A DNA stretch of 64,000 nt, from contig NZ_AMQY01000023.1 in NCBI RefSeq assembly GCF_000334215.1, forward strand, positions 310,001 to 374,000. Direction: 5' to 3'. This document shows, piece after piece, positions 1 through 9,872 of the stretch. The notes under the pieces are model-generated. The model did no database searches and was not told the DNA's origin. It saw only the letters and a program-made list of their open reading frames with translations. Each line of letters starts with the position of its first letter. Position 1 is the stretch's first letter. This DNA comes from Vreelandella jeotgali Hwa (GTDB lineage Bacteria; Pseudomonadota; Gammaproteobacteria; Pseudomonadales; Halomonadaceae). The position numbers and the translations under genes were made by a program.

Positions 1-14
1 GCCCTGGCAGGCCT

Positions 15-1508
15 TTATCCCTCAAACGCCTGGGCGGGCAGCATGGCTTCCACGTACATCACCAGCTCTTCGAGTATCTGCCGGGAACGGTCGTCCAGCG
101 TCTGCTGGTTGTAGTGCTCGATCTCCCGGGCGAAGTCCTTGAGGGTAAAGCCGGACAGCGCCGGGTTGTTCAGGCGCTCCCAGCGAAACGCTTCCCACTG
201 CGCCAGCTCGTCGCCTTCGAGGGTTTCCGGGTAGCTGCGCGCGCGATAGCGAAACAGCATCTCTTCCAGGCGGGGGTCCTGAAAGGCAAAGCGCTGGCCA
301 ACCAGATCCCAGGCCGGCGTCTGGCGCACGCGCTCCATCTGCTGACGGTCGGCGGGGGAGAAAAAGCCGCCGGAATACAGCATCAGGTCCGGGTCGGCGA
401 CCTCTTCGGGGTAGGGCGCGGCAAACACCTCGGCTACCCTGGCCGCCACGTCCGGCGCCTCATGCAGCGCTTTCCAGTGGCGTCGACAGGCGGCCATGTT
501 CATCCCCAGGCGCGCGACAATATCGCCGTACTCGCCCTTGTGCGGGCCGTCCACGTCCTTGAGAAAGCCCGCGGGAAACACCACCGGGCAGCGGTTGATC
601 TGAATAACCTTGAGCGGGATGCGGGTTTCGCCTTCGCTGAGGTCGGCCTGGCTGACAAACACCCGTTCGCGTATCTGCTCCGCCGTCATCGCCAGCATGT
701 CACCGGGGTCCACGCTCAGGTCGTAGACGATCACGCCGTTGGCATTGGTGGGATGTTCGGCCAGCGGCATCACCAGCGCGCTACAGGCACGGCTGGCCGG
801 GTAGCGACGGGACACATGCAGCAGCGGTTTGGCGCCGGGCAGGTCCAGCTGACGCGCCACGGCGCGCTTGCCGCGCAGCGCCAGCAGGTAGTCGAACAGC
901 CCGGCGTTCTGCTCGCGCAGCAGCCGGGCCAGGGCAATGGTGGCTCGCACGTCGGCCATCGCATCGTGAGCGCCGGCGTGGTCGATACCGTTGGCCGCGG
1001 TCAGGTCTTCCAGCTTGAAGCTGGGCGCTCCGTCATCGCGCAACGGCCACTCGATGCCGTCGGGGCGCAGCGCATAAAACGCCCGCACCACGTCGATGAG
1101 ATCCCAGCGCGAATTGCCGTTCTGCCACTCTCGGGCATAGGGGTCGATCAGGTTACGATAAAACAGCTGCCGGGAAATCTCGTCGTCAAACCGCAGGCTG
1201 TTGTAACCCGCCACGCAGGTGCCCGGCTCGCTCATGTGGCGCAGCACCTCGGTGGCAAATTCGGCTTCGGGCAGGCCGTGGCGCTGCGCCTTTTGCGGGG
1301 TAATGCCGGTAATCAGGCAGGCCACCGGATGCGGCAGGTCGTCATCGGCCGGGCGGGCGTACAGCTCCACCGGCTCGCCGATTTCATTGAGCTCGGCATC
1401 GGTGCGTATGGCGGCAAACTGCGCCGGGCGGTCCCGACGCGTATCGGCACCGAAAGTCTCGTAATCGTGCCAGAGAAAGCTGGCCGGCGCGGTATTGGAT
1501 GTCGCCAT
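15..1508 (-). CDS. sbcB: Exodeoxyribonuclease I
   Basis: Single-strand-specific 3'-to-5' DNA exonuclease (ExoI) acting in recombination and mismatch repair. Seen: the DEDD-family first motif HDYETFG near the N-terminus followed by RPAQFAAIRTD, which is near identical to the E. coli enzyme; the second motif YNSLRFDDE; and the third motif HDAMADVRATIALA around residue 180. The C-terminal SH3-like and helical regions follow at the normal family length (about 497 aa). The ATG at 1508 is preferred over an upstream TTG at 1532 because GGAGAGG sits nine bases before it. The gene lies downstream of minE on the same strand, about 110 bp away; nothing shows that they are co-transcribed. Confidence 0.96.
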   Translation of the reverse strand: MATSNTAPASFLWHDYETFGADTRRDRPAQFAAIRTDAELNEIGEPVELYARPADDDLPHPVACLITGITPQKAQRHGLPEAEFATEVLRHMSEPGTCVAGYNSLRFDDEISRQLFYRNLIDPYAREWQNGNSRWDLIDVVRAFYALRPDGIEWPLRDDGAPSFKLEDLTAANGIDHAGAHDAMADVRATIALARLLREQNAGLFDYLLALRGKRAVARQLDLPGAKPLLHVSRRYPASRACSALVMPLAEHPTNANGVIVYDLSVDPGDMLAMTAEQIRERVFVSQADLSEGETRIPLKVIQINRCPVVFPAGFLKDVDGPHKGEYGDIVARLGMNMAACRRHWKALHEAPDVAARVAEVFAAPYPEEVADPDLMLYSGGFFSPADRQQMERVRQTPAWDLVGQRFAFQDPRLEEMLFRYRARSYPETLEGDELAQWEAFRWERLNNPALSGFTLKDFAREIEHYNQQTLDDRSRQILEELVMYVEAMLPAQAFEG

Positions 1509-1619
1509 GAAAAGTCGCCTCTCCCTGTTCAAACTTCAATCTGTCAAATGAGGGTCAACCTCCAACCCGGGGTCCAGCTCAAACCGAGGGGCAAGCGCAG
1601 AGCCGGCCCCCGGGCAGGC

Positions 1620-1871
1620 TCATTCCCTGGGCAGGGTTACGTTCAATTCCAGCACCGAGCAGCTATCTTCGCTGTCCATGGAAATCTGCACGGCATCGTC
1701 GTCAACGTCGACATAGCGCCGAATCACTTCCACCAGCTCGCGCTCCAGTTTGGGCATATATTCCGGCTGGCCCTGCTGGCTGCGCTGGTGCGCCACGATA
1801 ATCTGCAGACGCTCTTTTGCCACCGGCGCCGATTGTTTACGCTCGCGTTTCAGGAAATCCAGCAGCTTCAC
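1620..1871 (-). CDS. minE: Cell division topological specificity factor MinE
   Basis: MinE displaces MinC/MinD from the membrane at mid-cell by stimulating the MinD ATPase, which drives pole-to-pole oscillation. The 83-aa product has the family length. It has the N-terminal membrane-contact segment MKLLDFLKRERK, the MinD-binding stretch around KERLQIIVAHQR, and a C-terminal topological-specificity domain rich in beta strands (QISMDSEDSCSVLELNVTLP). Its start overlaps the end of minD by four bases, so it is translationally coupled as the last gene of minCDE. Confidence 0.97.
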   Translation of the reverse strand: MKLLDFLKRERKQSAPVAKERLQIIVAHQRSQQGQPEYMPKLERELVEVIRRYVDVDDDAVQISMDSEDSCSVLELNVTLPRE

Positions 1872-2686
1872 CGGTGACCTCCTCCAAACATACGGCTCAA
1901 CAGGCCCTTTTTCCGGGCTTCGTGAAAGCGCAGCGGCACATCCTCGCCGATCAGCCGCGATATGGCGTCGGCGTAGGCCAGGCCAGCATCGCTTTCGGCA
2001 TCATGGGTGACCGGCACGCCCTGGTTGGAGGCGCGCAACACCGCTTCGGACTCGGGAATCAGCCCGAGCAGGTCAATTGCCAGAATCTCGCGGATATCGT
2101 CCAGCGTCAGCATATCCCCGCTATCCACCCGGTCGGGGTTATAGCGAGTAATCAGCAAGTGCTCCCTGACCGGTTCATCCGCCTGCTCGGCGCGCCGGGT
2201 CTTGGCCGACAGCAGCCCCAGGATACGGTCGGAGTCGCGCACCGAAGAAATCTCGGGATTGGTCACCACCACAGCTTCGTCAGCATGGTACATGGCCAAT
2301 TGCGCGCCGCTTTCAATCCCCGCCGGCGAGTCGCAGATCACGTAGTCAAAATCTTCCTTGAGCTGCGCCAGCACCTCGGCCACGCCTTCCGGCGTCAGCG
2401 CTTCCTTGTCGCGGGTCTGCGAAGCGGGCAGGATAAAGAGATTATCCACTCGCTTGTCGCGGATCAGCGCCTGATTCAGTCCGGCCTCGCCCTGGATGAC
2501 GTTGACCAGGTCATACACCACGCGGCGCTCGCACCCCATCACCAGATCCAGGTTGCGCAGCCCCACATCAAAATCCAGCACCACGGTTTTCTTGCCGCGC
2601 AGTGCCAGACCGGTCGACATGGCCGCTGCGCTGGTGGTCTTGCCGACCCCGCCCTTGCCTGACGTTACTACAATGATTTTAGCCAA
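1868..2686 (-). CDS. minD: Septum site-determining ATPase MinD
   Basis: Membrane-associated ParA-type ATPase that recruits MinC and oscillates with MinE. The 272-aa product has the deviant Walker A motif KGGVGKTT at residues 11-18, a switch-like VVLDFDVGLRNLD, and DSPAGIESGAQ for Walker B. The C-terminal amphipathic membrane-targeting helix LRFHEARKKGLLSRMF is intact. It lies 96 bp downstream of minC and overlaps minE. Nothing is unusual. Confidence 0.98.
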   Translation of the reverse strand: MAKIIVVTSGKGGVGKTTSAAAMSTGLALRGKKTVVLDFDVGLRNLDLVMGCERRVVYDLVNVIQGEAGLNQALIRDKRVDNLFILPASQTRDKEALTPEGVAEVLAQLKEDFDYVICDSPAGIESGAQLAMYHADEAVVVTNPEISSVRDSDRILGLLSAKTRRAEQADEPVREHLLITRYNPDRVDSGDMLTLDDIREILAIDLLGLIPESEAVLRASNQGVPVTHDAESDAGLAYADAISRLIGEDVPLRFHEARKKGLLSRMFGGGHR

Positions 2687-2782
2687 AGTTTATATCCTTT
2701 AACGATGCAATGACCTCGACGGTATGGCCGTTGTTGATAGCGCTGTTATGTCGTTGGGTGCTTCTTTGGTTAAGCGCGGCGC

Positions 2783-3535
2783 TCAGCCCAGCGGCTTGAT
2801 CTCAAGCTGCTGGCGATGAAAGTGGACCTCCACCGACGCATGCAGCAGCTGCGGGTCAATATCTTCCAGACGCTTGTAGTTGCCGGCCACGGAGAGCAGC
2901 TCGGCTTTCAGCTCGCGGCAGAAAATGCCCGCGTCCGGATTGCCGTGAATCCCCGCCAGCGCGCGCCCGCGCAGTGCGCCATAAACATGGATATTGCCCG
3001 CCGCCAACACCTCGGCTCCGGCGTTTACCGCACCGACGACCACCAGATCCCCTTCCGCCGCGCTGACCTGTTGACCGGAGCGCACGGTGCCACGATACAG
3101 CCGAGTCGCTCCCTCGGCGGGGGCCGCCTCTTGCTGTGCCGGCGGCTCGGTGTCGTCTTCCGGCGGCTCGGTGGCCTGGTCAACGCTCGCCAGCGAACGC
3201 ACGCGCTGGGTCTCAAGGGGCGCAAACCAGCCCAGCCCCAGCGCCCAGGCCGACTGACGAACCGGATCGGCGCCGCCGCGCACGGCCACCGGCAGCAGTT
3301 TGTGATCCCGGCAGACCGCGCAGATACGCTCCAGCGCCAGATGCGGCTCGTCGAGCTTTTCCACGCTCAACACAACCGGCGTATGCTGGAAAAACGCCGG
3401 CGAATGGGTACGCTTGTTCCCCAGCTGCAGGCGAATGCGCTCGGGATCGCCCGTCTCCAGCTCCATGATGGTCATGGGCAGCATACCGCCTTTAAAAGTA
3501 AACGCCTCGTCGGCACTATCCCTATGAAGACTCAT
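2783..3535 (-). CDS. minC: Septum site-determining protein MinC
   Basis: Inhibitor of FtsZ polymerisation, first gene of minCDE. The 250-aa product has an N-terminal FtsZ-interacting domain (residues 10-115), a Pro/Glu/Ala linker (120-145) and the C-terminal beta-helix domain. That domain carries the MinD-contact motif RSGQ at 152-155 and the glycine-rich turns VVGAVNAGAEVLAAGNIHVYG. The open frame extends further upstream, but the ATG at 3535 has GGAG nine bases before it and gives the family N-terminus, so it is chosen. The gene is divergent from the DUF349 gene. Confidence 0.95.
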   Translation of the reverse strand: MSLHRDSADEAFTFKGGMLPMTIMELETGDPERIRLQLGNKRTHSPAFFQHTPVVLSVEKLDEPHLALERICAVCRDHKLLPVAVRGGADPVRQSAWALGLGWFAPLETQRVRSLASVDQATEPPEDDTEPPAQQEAAPAEGATRLYRGTVRSGQQVSAAEGDLVVVGAVNAGAEVLAAGNIHVYGALRGRALAGIHGNPDAGIFCRELKAELLSVAGNYKRLEDIDPQLLHASVEVHFHRQQLEIKPLG

Positions 3536-3817
3536 GGCCGAAACTCCGTAGCTGGGTGGATAAAAGACAGGCAGCCTGCCCGTGGCGCGGTACACATTGC
3601 CGGCTGGGGCCTGCACACTGGCTGACTGTTCTACACGACGGCGCGCTGCCATGATACACAGGACCCTGAGACTCAGGATAATAACGCCACCGGACAACGC
3701 TCACCATAAACGCCGACCATGCCAGGGGCAAAGCTAAGCGAGAGCGTCGGTGTCTGCAACCGCCGCCCCGGATTCGCTGATTTTTTTCACGTTTTGTCTT
3801 ATTTCGCAGGATACATC

Positions 3818-6733
3818 ATGCAAGGACTGTTTCGCCGCCTGTTTGCCCCTCGCTGGCAGCACCCGCGCGCCGACATACGCCGCCAGGCACTCGACCAGCT
3901 GGACCCCGAGCGGGCCGACCAGCGCCGAGCACTGGAAGCCCTCGGCGACGACCGCCAGGCCGATATCCGGCTCGCCGCGCTGTGCCGCCTTGAGGATCTT
4001 GATGCCCTGCTGCGTGCTTTTCTCCAACAGCGCGACACGCTTTCGGACCGGCACGATACCCCGACCGCTACCCGGGACTCTGCTGATACCCACACCTCAA
4101 CGAATACCGACATCCAGGCCTGGCGCGACACCCTGGCCCGGCGGCTCAGCGGCCGCGACGGCCAGCACGATCTGGCCACACGCCAGGCCCGGGTTGGCGA
4201 GCTCGACGACACCCCGCTGCTCATCCGCGTGGCGCTGGAAGGCGACAACCTCGATTTACGCCTCACCGCGCTACAGCGCCTGAGCGCGGAAGGCGACCTC
4301 ATCCATCAGGCCTGCCACAACCGCATCGCCGCGGTTCGCCGGGTAGCGGCGGAGCGCGTCACCAGCGAAGCGGGGCTCAAGCGGCTGCAGAAGGAATCGC
4401 GCCGCGACCGCCATGTCACGCGGCTCGCCCGGGAGCAGCTGAATCGCCTCAAGGCCGACGCCCAATGGGCCAACGAGCAGCAACAGCGCCGCACCGAGCT
4501 GCTGGAACGGCTGGAGCAGCACGCCCGCGCCGTCTGGGACCCCGCGTACGACGCCCGGCTGCGCCACATCAAACACCAGTGGGAAGCGCTATCACAGCGC
4601 CCCGATGCCGACCAGGAAGCGCGCTACCAGCAAGCGCTCCAGCACTGCGACAAAACCCTTCATGACCACGCCGCCGACGAGCACGCCCGGGAGCAACAGG
4701 CCCGGCGCCAGCGCGACGCCGACCAGGAGCGCGAAACGCTGCTGAATGCGCTGGAAACCGCGCTGGACGACCTTGGCCAGAGCCCCGCGCCCAACGCCCA
4801 GACATTCGACAGCCTGCGCGCCCAACGCCAGCTGGCCGGGCAACGCTGGCAAGCGCTTTCCGATACCTACCCGCCCAGCGACGCGATAAACGCCCGCTAC
4901 GCCAGCGCGATTCAGCGCTACGAACGCGACAGCGCCGCCTGGCTACGCTACCTGGACGCCTATCCCGAACTGGAAACCGCGCTGGACAACGACGATACCG
5001 CCGCCCTCGATCGCCTCGACCGCGCCTGTCAGTGGCCCGACGACCTGCCGCGCCCGGCGCTGCTGGCACAGGCCCGCTCGCGCCTCGACGCCCGGCAACG
5101 TCAGGACGCCAGCGATGCCGCCAATGCGGACGACAGCCGCGCCACGCTCGAACAGGCGCTCGACCGCCTGGAAAAACAGCTCGGCAACGGCGCCTTTACC
5201 GAGGCCAACCGGCTGCACCAATGGCTCAAACCGCGGATTGACGCCCTCCCCCGGGGCAACGGCAATGCCCTCGGCTCCCGTCTGAAGCACCTTGGCGCCC
5301 GGCTGGCCGAACTCCGCGACTGGCGTGGCTTTGTCGCCGGCCCCAAACGCGAACAACTCTGCGACGGCATCGAAGCTCTGGCCGACAACACCGACCTGGC
5401 CGACGCCGCGCTGGACCGCCGCCATCGCCAGCTGATCAAGGAATGGAAAGCCCTGGGCAACGCCGCCGCTACCCGGATACTATCGCACCGCTTTCGCACC
5501 GCCTCCGAGCGCATTCACGAGCGGCTCGCCCCCTGGCGCGAACGTCTCGACCAGCAGCGCGACGCCAACCTCGCCGCCCGGCAAGCGCTGTGCGACCAGT
5601 TGGAAATGCTACTGGAGCAGCCCGCCGACAACGCCGACCCCGACGCCCTGCGCCAGATCCGCGACCGCTCGCGCCAACAGTGGCGCGATGCCTCCCCGGT
5701 GCCGCGCCGCCAGGCAGATGCCACCGGCCGCCGCTTCACGCACCTGCGCCACCGCCTGCAAGCGCTGATTGACCGCCGCGCCCGGGATATCGCCGCGCAC
5801 AAGCGCAACCTGGTCGAACAGGCCGACGTCCTGGCCGCCAACACCCGGGAGCCGCTTGACGACCGCATAGCTCAGGCCAAGGCGCTCCAGCGGCAATGGC
5901 GCGAACTCGGCCGAGCCCCCAAAGGCGACGAACAAACGCTGTGGCACGCCTTCCGCAGCGCCTGCGACCGCCTGTTTGCCGAGCGCGACGCCTATCGCCA
6001 CGAACGCGCCGAGCACCAGCAGCAACGCCTGATCCAAATGCAGACCCTCATCGACCGTCTCGACGCCTGGCAACCCGACAGCGCCGCCGACGTCGATACC
6101 CTGGACGCCTGGCAGCAGGAGGCCGCCGCGCTGGAACCGCTGCCCCGCGGCCGGCGCAGCGACGGTATGCGCAAACGCCTGGACGGCATCGTGCGCCAAC
6201 GGCGCGAACGCCTCGCCCAGTTGGAAACCGACGCCGTCATCACCCGCTGGCAGCAAAGCATCCCGCTGCTCAACGCCCACCTGGACGCCGATCAGCAAGC
6301 GCTGGAAGGCGGCCCGGCCCAGGATGTCGCGGCCCGGCAAACGCCGGACACCCCGCTGACCTCACGCCTCAACGAGGCCCATCAGCGGCGCAACGCCAGC
6401 CGCCAGGCCGCGGCCAACCTCGACGCCGACAGCCGCGAACAGCAGCGTCAGCGCCTTGACCGGCTGCGCGTCCACCTTTCGCTGCTGGCCACCGGCCAGG
6501 TGCACCAGGACGACGAACCGCTGCGCCTCGCCATCCAGGTCGAACGCCTCAACCACGGCATCCACGCGGCGCCGCACCCCGCCGACGAGCTGAGCGCCCT
6601 GCTTGCCGACCTGCTCGCCCTCGGGCCCATGCCCCGCGACCTCTGGGACGCCAGCGTCAACGACCTCGACGGCCTGGTGCACCGGCTCGCCAGCGACCCT
6701 GCTCCCGCCACCGATACAGCAGACAATAGTTGA
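3818..6733 (+). CDS. DUF349 domain-containing coiled-coil protein
   Basis: Large cytoplasmic protein (971 aa) of unknown biochemical role, made of repeated DUF349 helical units. Seen: an N-terminal HEAT-like segment (about residues 10-110) and then recurring blocks of the type W..L....K.....LW..F, for example QWRELGRAPKGDEQTLWHAF, spread over residues 180-800. The composition is very rich in Arg, Asp, Ala and Gln, and long helices or coiled coils are likely. The ATG at 3818 is chosen over 3719 because AGGA lies seven bases upstream and the extension is not family-like. It is the gene immediately before tRNA-fMet. Proteins of this type are common next to minCDE or tRNA genes in Halomonas relatives (recollection, not checked). 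Confidence 0.85.
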   Translation: MQGLFRRLFAPRWQHPRADIRRQALDQLDPERADQRRALEALGDDRQADIRLAALCRLEDLDALLRAFLQQRDTLSDRHDTPTATRDSADTHTSTNTDIQAWRDTLARRLSGRDGQHDLATRQARVGELDDTPLLIRVALEGDNLDLRLTALQRLSAEGDLIHQACHNRIAAVRRVAAERVTSEAGLKRLQKESRRDRHVTRLAREQLNRLKADAQWANEQQQRRTELLERLEQHARAVWDPAYDARLRHIKHQWEALSQRPDADQEARYQQALQHCDKTLHDHAADEHAREQQARRQRDADQERETLLNALETALDDLGQSPAPNAQTFDSLRAQRQLAGQRWQALSDTYPPSDAINARYASAIQRYERDSAAWLRYLDAYPELETALDNDDTAALDRLDRACQWPDDLPRPALLAQARSRLDARQRQDASDAANADDSRATLEQALDRLEKQLGNGAFTEANRLHQWLKPRIDALPRGNGNALGSRLKHLGARLAELRDWRGFVAGPKREQLCDGIEALADNTDLADAALDRRHRQLIKEWKALGNAAATRILSHRFRTASERIHERLAPWRERLDQQRDANLAARQALCDQLEMLLEQPADNADPDALRQIRDRSRQQWRDASPVPRRQADATGRRFTHLRHRLQALIDRRARDIAAHKRNLVEQADVLAANTREPLDDRIAQAKALQRQWRELGRAPKGDEQTLWHAFRSACDRLFAERDAYRHERAEHQQQRLIQMQTLIDRLDAWQPDSAADVDTLDAWQQEAAALEPLPRGRRSDGMRKRLDGIVRQRRERLAQLETDAVITRWQQSIPLLNAHLDADQQALEGGPAQDVAARQTPDTPLTSRLNEAHQRRNASRQAAANLDADSREQQRQRLDRLRVHLSLLATGQVHQDDEPLRLAIQVERLNHGIHAAPHPADELSALLADLLALGPMPRDLWDASVNDLDGLVHRLASDPAPATDTADNS

Positions 6734-6770
6734 CAGCTGAAAAATAACCGGTATAGTACGCTTCTGTTGA

Positions 6771-6847
<77 letters not shown>

Positions 6848-6858
6848 CGATTTTGAGA

Positions 6859-6891
6859 GGCAGATCAGTAACTTACTGGTCTGCCTTTTTT
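6859..6891 (+). terminator. Rho-independent terminator after tRNA-fMet
   Basis: GGCAGATCAGTAA pairs with TTACTGGTCTGCC (12-13 bp with one G-T pair, short loop) and is followed by six T residues, 12 bases after the tRNA CCA. Confidence 0.9.
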
Positions 6892-7107
6892 GTTGCCTAT
6901 CCCCTCGATTCTCTCTGTGCCCAAATTGTGCCCGTGCTGTGCCCAAAGGTTATTTTTACTCGGGTGGACCCAATCAGTTGCCGGTCGATTTCGATCAGAT
7001 CCGGTGGCATTACGCCGGCATACATGACCTCAAAAACTTGGCTGAAGGCATCCGGAATCCGGCAGGTGGTGGGTTTTCTCGGAATACAGCCCGGCAGAGC
7101 CACTCAG
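6892..7107. other. Spacer after tRNA-fMet with GTGCCCA repeats
   Basis: No convincing gene. Three copies of a GTGCCCA-like heptamer occur at about 6918-6945 (in GTGCCCAAATTGTGCCC and then CTGTGCCCAAAGG). Short open frames run through on both strands, but none has a recognisable domain or a good ribosome site. Part of this stretch resembles the spacer at 18393-18425. It may be the scar of an element once integrated beside the tRNA; this is inference. Confidence 0.4.
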
Positions 7108-8475
7108 TCAGAATACCGCGTGTGCGACAAGTGCGATAACCGGCAAGGTGACCAGCGTACGCAGCAAAAAGATGACAAAGAGCTCAATCACGTTGACCGG
7201 CAGCTTGCTGCCCAGCAGCAAGGCGCCCACTTCCGACATATAGATCAGCTGGGTGACGGAGAGCGAAGCAATCACAAACCGGGTCATCTCGTTGTCGATG
7301 GAGCTTGCCAGAATCGCCGGAATAAACATATCGGCAAAGCCGACCACGATGGTTTGCGAGGCAGCGGTGGCTTCGGGAATGTGCAGCCACTCAAGCAGCG
7401 GCACAAACGGCACACCCAGCCAGCTGAACAGCGGCGTTGTTTCAGCGATAATCAGCGCCAGGGTGCCAAACGCCATCACCACAGGCAGTACGCCCAATAC
7501 CATGTCCAGCGCATTACGAATGCCGGTAAGCCCCACTTGTTTCAGGCTTTCGACCTTTCCCGCCCGCGCCAGGGCAAGCGCATAGCCGTGGCTTAATCGC
7601 GAGTATCCTGCCGGCGTGACTTCGTTATCAGTCGGGCGAGACTCGCCGTTGATAAAGACGTCCTTTTTCCAGCTGAGCGGCGGCAAGCGCGGCACGACGA
7701 TGGCGGCAACAATACCCGCCAGACACACGGCAAAATAGAAAGGTAAAAACAGGTGTTCCAACCTGACCTGCGCCAATACCACCAGGCTGAAAGTGATCGA
7801 CACCGCCGAGAACGTAGTGCCGATAACCGCCGCTTCGCGCTGGGTATAATGGCGTCCTTCATACTGTTTGCTGGTGAGCAGAATGCCTACGCTGCCATCC
7901 CCCAGCCAGGAGGCAATGCAGTCGATGGCTGAGCGCCCGGGCAGACCAAACACCGGCCGCATAATACGAGTCAGCAAGGTTCCCACCAGCTCGAGCAGGC
8001 CAAAATCGAGCAAAAGCGGCAGCAGCAAGCCGGCAAACACAAACACGGCAAACAATACCGGCAAAAGGTCGTTGAGTACCAGGCCGCCGGTATCATCACC
8101 ATACAAGATATCGGGCCCTATTCGCGCGTAAACCAGCACGACAAATACCGCGCCCACCAGTCGGCTGATCAGCCACACCGGGCTGGTATTGAACAGAGCG
8201 TTTGGAAAGGGACGCTTTACTACCGACTTCGGCTTGAACACCGTGGCGAATAAAGACAACACCGCCGACACGACGATCAATGCCGTGACAATACTTGGCA
8301 GCGCGCCTGCCAACACCGCCTGAAGAATTTTTGCCAGCACCGCTATCATGATAGTGAGGTCGCCATCGTAGTTGACCGGCGTCATGAACAGGAAAATACC
8401 CAGCAGTGAGGGCAGGAAAAACATCAGTACGTTACGCTTGCCGGGCTTCTGCTGTTCGGCCGGTGTCTCTTTCAT
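7108..8475 (-). CDS. YjiH family nucleoside-recognition (Gate) membrane protein
   Basis: Polytopic inner-membrane protein (455 aa) of the YjiH/Gate family; the substrate is not established. Hydrophobic helices start at about residues 15-35 (FFLPSLLGIFLF) and recur to the C-terminus, with about 10-11 in all. The Gate-type segments are GLPGRSAIDCIASWLGDGS and, near the C-terminus, ATAASQTIVVGFADMFIPA, and they form two similar halves. The ATG at 8475 has GAGGGAG six bases upstream; the longer open frame upstream has no such signal. It is downstream of, and in the same direction as, the AraC gene, with a 210-bp gap that shows no clear feature. Confidence 0.85.
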   Translation of the reverse strand: MKETPAEQQKPGKRNVLMFFLPSLLGIFLFMTPVNYDGDLTIMIAVLAKILQAVLAGALPSIVTALIVVSAVLSLFATVFKPKSVVKRPFPNALFNTSPVWLISRLVGAVFVVLVYARIGPDILYGDDTGGLVLNDLLPVLFAVFVFAGLLLPLLLDFGLLELVGTLLTRIMRPVFGLPGRSAIDCIASWLGDGSVGILLTSKQYEGRHYTQREAAVIGTTFSAVSITFSLVVLAQVRLEHLFLPFYFAVCLAGIVAAIVVPRLPPLSWKKDVFINGESRPTDNEVTPAGYSRLSHGYALALARAGKVESLKQVGLTGIRNALDMVLGVLPVVMAFGTLALIIAETTPLFSWLGVPFVPLLEWLHIPEATAASQTIVVGFADMFIPAILASSIDNEMTRFVIASLSVTQLIYMSEVGALLLGSKLPVNVIELFVIFLLRTLVTLPVIALVAHAVF

Positions 8476-8686
8476 GGTTACTCCCTCAAACAGGCTCGGC
8501 CCACCAGCCCGGGCAAATATCAAGCATGTTGGTTTATTCAAATCATGCACGATGACGCATAAAAAAGGCACTGGGCATCGAGCCACAATGCCGAATAATA
8601 TGCTGTAAAATCATTATTTTATATCAAATATTATTTTCCATAAAGGGAAAGCGAGAGTTTGGCCGCAGAAACTGTAGTCCGTCCGC

Positions 8687-9583
8687 TCATGATACTTGCA
8701 GGGCACGCTCTGCCTTGCGGTGCCGCAGAGGCGAGGTGCCGAAACAGCGTTTGTAATCACGGCTGAACTGGGAGGCGCTGCGATAACCGACTGTCTCGGC
8801 AATCTGATTGACATTATGTCTATCCTGAACAAGCAGCTGCTGCGCTTTTATCAGACGCAACCGCTTGAGATATTGCAGCGGCGAGGCCTGGGTAATCTGC
8901 TTGAAATGCTGATGGAAAGTCGAAGGGCTCATATTGGCCTGACGTGCCAGGCGCTCCACCGACACTTCCTCCGCATAGCTGGCGTGGAGGCATGAGAGTA
9001 CCTGGACAATTTGCGAATAGTGCCCCTGATGATGCACCAGCGCACGCAGTGCCGCGCCCTGTTGCCCCTTCAACGCCTCAAACACCACGTCACGCACGCG
9101 CAGTGAGCCCATGGCTGCACTTTCGCCGGCATCATGCAGCGTCTGTAGTAGCCGCACCACGGCACCCTGCATACGGTCGTTCATCGACACCGACGCCATG
9201 GGCTCGGGCGATATTTCATCCGGGGCATCGCTGTCCCCCATGGCCGCTACCAGCTCTCCCAGCAGCGCCGGCTCAAGGCGTATTGACACACCCAGTAACG
9301 GCGACTCGACTGACGCCCGGGTTTCGCACTCGAAAGGCAGCGGCAACGTCTGTACCAGATACTGCCCCGGGCCGTAGTGAATCTCGCGATTGCCAAGATA
9401 ACCGACCTTGTCGCCCTGGGCGACGATATGCAGGCCAGGTTCGTATATCAGCGGTGTTCGTGGAACGGGCCGATGTAGCGCCATCAGCGTCACCGATGGC
9501 AACGACGTCGCGGTGTATCCATCACGCTCGACCAATGGGGTGATCAAATCGATCAGCACATCGCTCGGTGCGGTTGTGGCCAT
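8687..9583 (-). CDS. AraC family transcriptional regulator
   Basis: 298-aa regulator with an N-terminal AraC_N-type cupin region (about residues 20-175, containing YEPGLHIVAQGDKVGYLG) and a C-terminal AraC DNA-binding domain. The first helix-turn-helix is VERLARQANMSPSTFHQHFK. The second is NVNQIAETVGYRSASQFSRDYKR with the family GYRSASQFSR signature, ending FGTSPLRHRK. The start at 9583 has AAGGAG seven bases before it. It is divergent from the semialdehyde dehydrogenase gene. Relatives with this N-terminal domain (YqhC type) often activate aldehyde-handling enzymes, so it probably controls that neighbour. Confidence 0.93.
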   Translation of the reverse strand: MATTAPSDVLIDLITPLVERDGYTATSLPSVTLMALHRPVPRTPLIYEPGLHIVAQGDKVGYLGNREIHYGPGQYLVQTLPLPFECETRASVESPLLGVSIRLEPALLGELVAAMGDSDAPDEISPEPMASVSMNDRMQGAVVRLLQTLHDAGESAAMGSLRVRDVVFEALKGQQGAALRALVHHQGHYSQIVQVLSCLHASYAEEVSVERLARQANMSPSTFHQHFKQITQASPLQYLKRLRLIKAQQLLVQDRHNVNQIAETVGYRSASQFSRDYKRCFGTSPLRHRKAERALQVS

Positions 9584-9657
9584 TATGGACTCCTTGATGC
9601 GGGGCGGGACGATTATGCCAATTTTACCGCGCATCACCCTAAAGGTCGCCTTCATTT

Positions 9658-9690
9658 CGTAGAAACGTGCAAAAAGCCCGTAGAAACGTG
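9658..9690. promoter_or_regulatory. Direct repeat, probable AraC-family operator
   Basis: CGTAGAAACGTG occurs twice, identically, at 9658-9669 and 9679-9690. The start-to-start distance is 21 bp, two helical turns. It lies in the divergent region between the AraC regulator and the dehydrogenase, where direct-repeat half-sites for AraC proteins are expected. Confidence 0.65.
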
Positions 9691-9872
9691 GCTCACATTA
9701 TCCGACGCCACTGCCTATAATGCTTGTCATTACCGCCTGATCATCAACACGGCATCGCTTGGATACTGAGGCGGCCGGCTTCAGATGGAGTGCCGTATTC
9801 GGGAGAACGGGGATGACGTCAGAACCCCGTTCCAGGCGGATTCCATAAACCATTGCCAAAAGGATGAATGAC

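Noticed and set aside
114-1877. 587-codon open frame opposite sbcB and minE
   Set aside because: It is the antisense of well-recognised genes; the composition is the mirror of high-GC coding sequence and there is no family or ribosome site.
2816-3625. Long open frame opposite minC
   Set aside because: Antisense shadow of minC with no domain or start signal.
6939-7139. Short ORF after tRNA-fMet as a phage or integrase gene
   Set aside because: No integrase motifs are visible, and the frame runs into the 3' end of the YjiH gene on the other strand.
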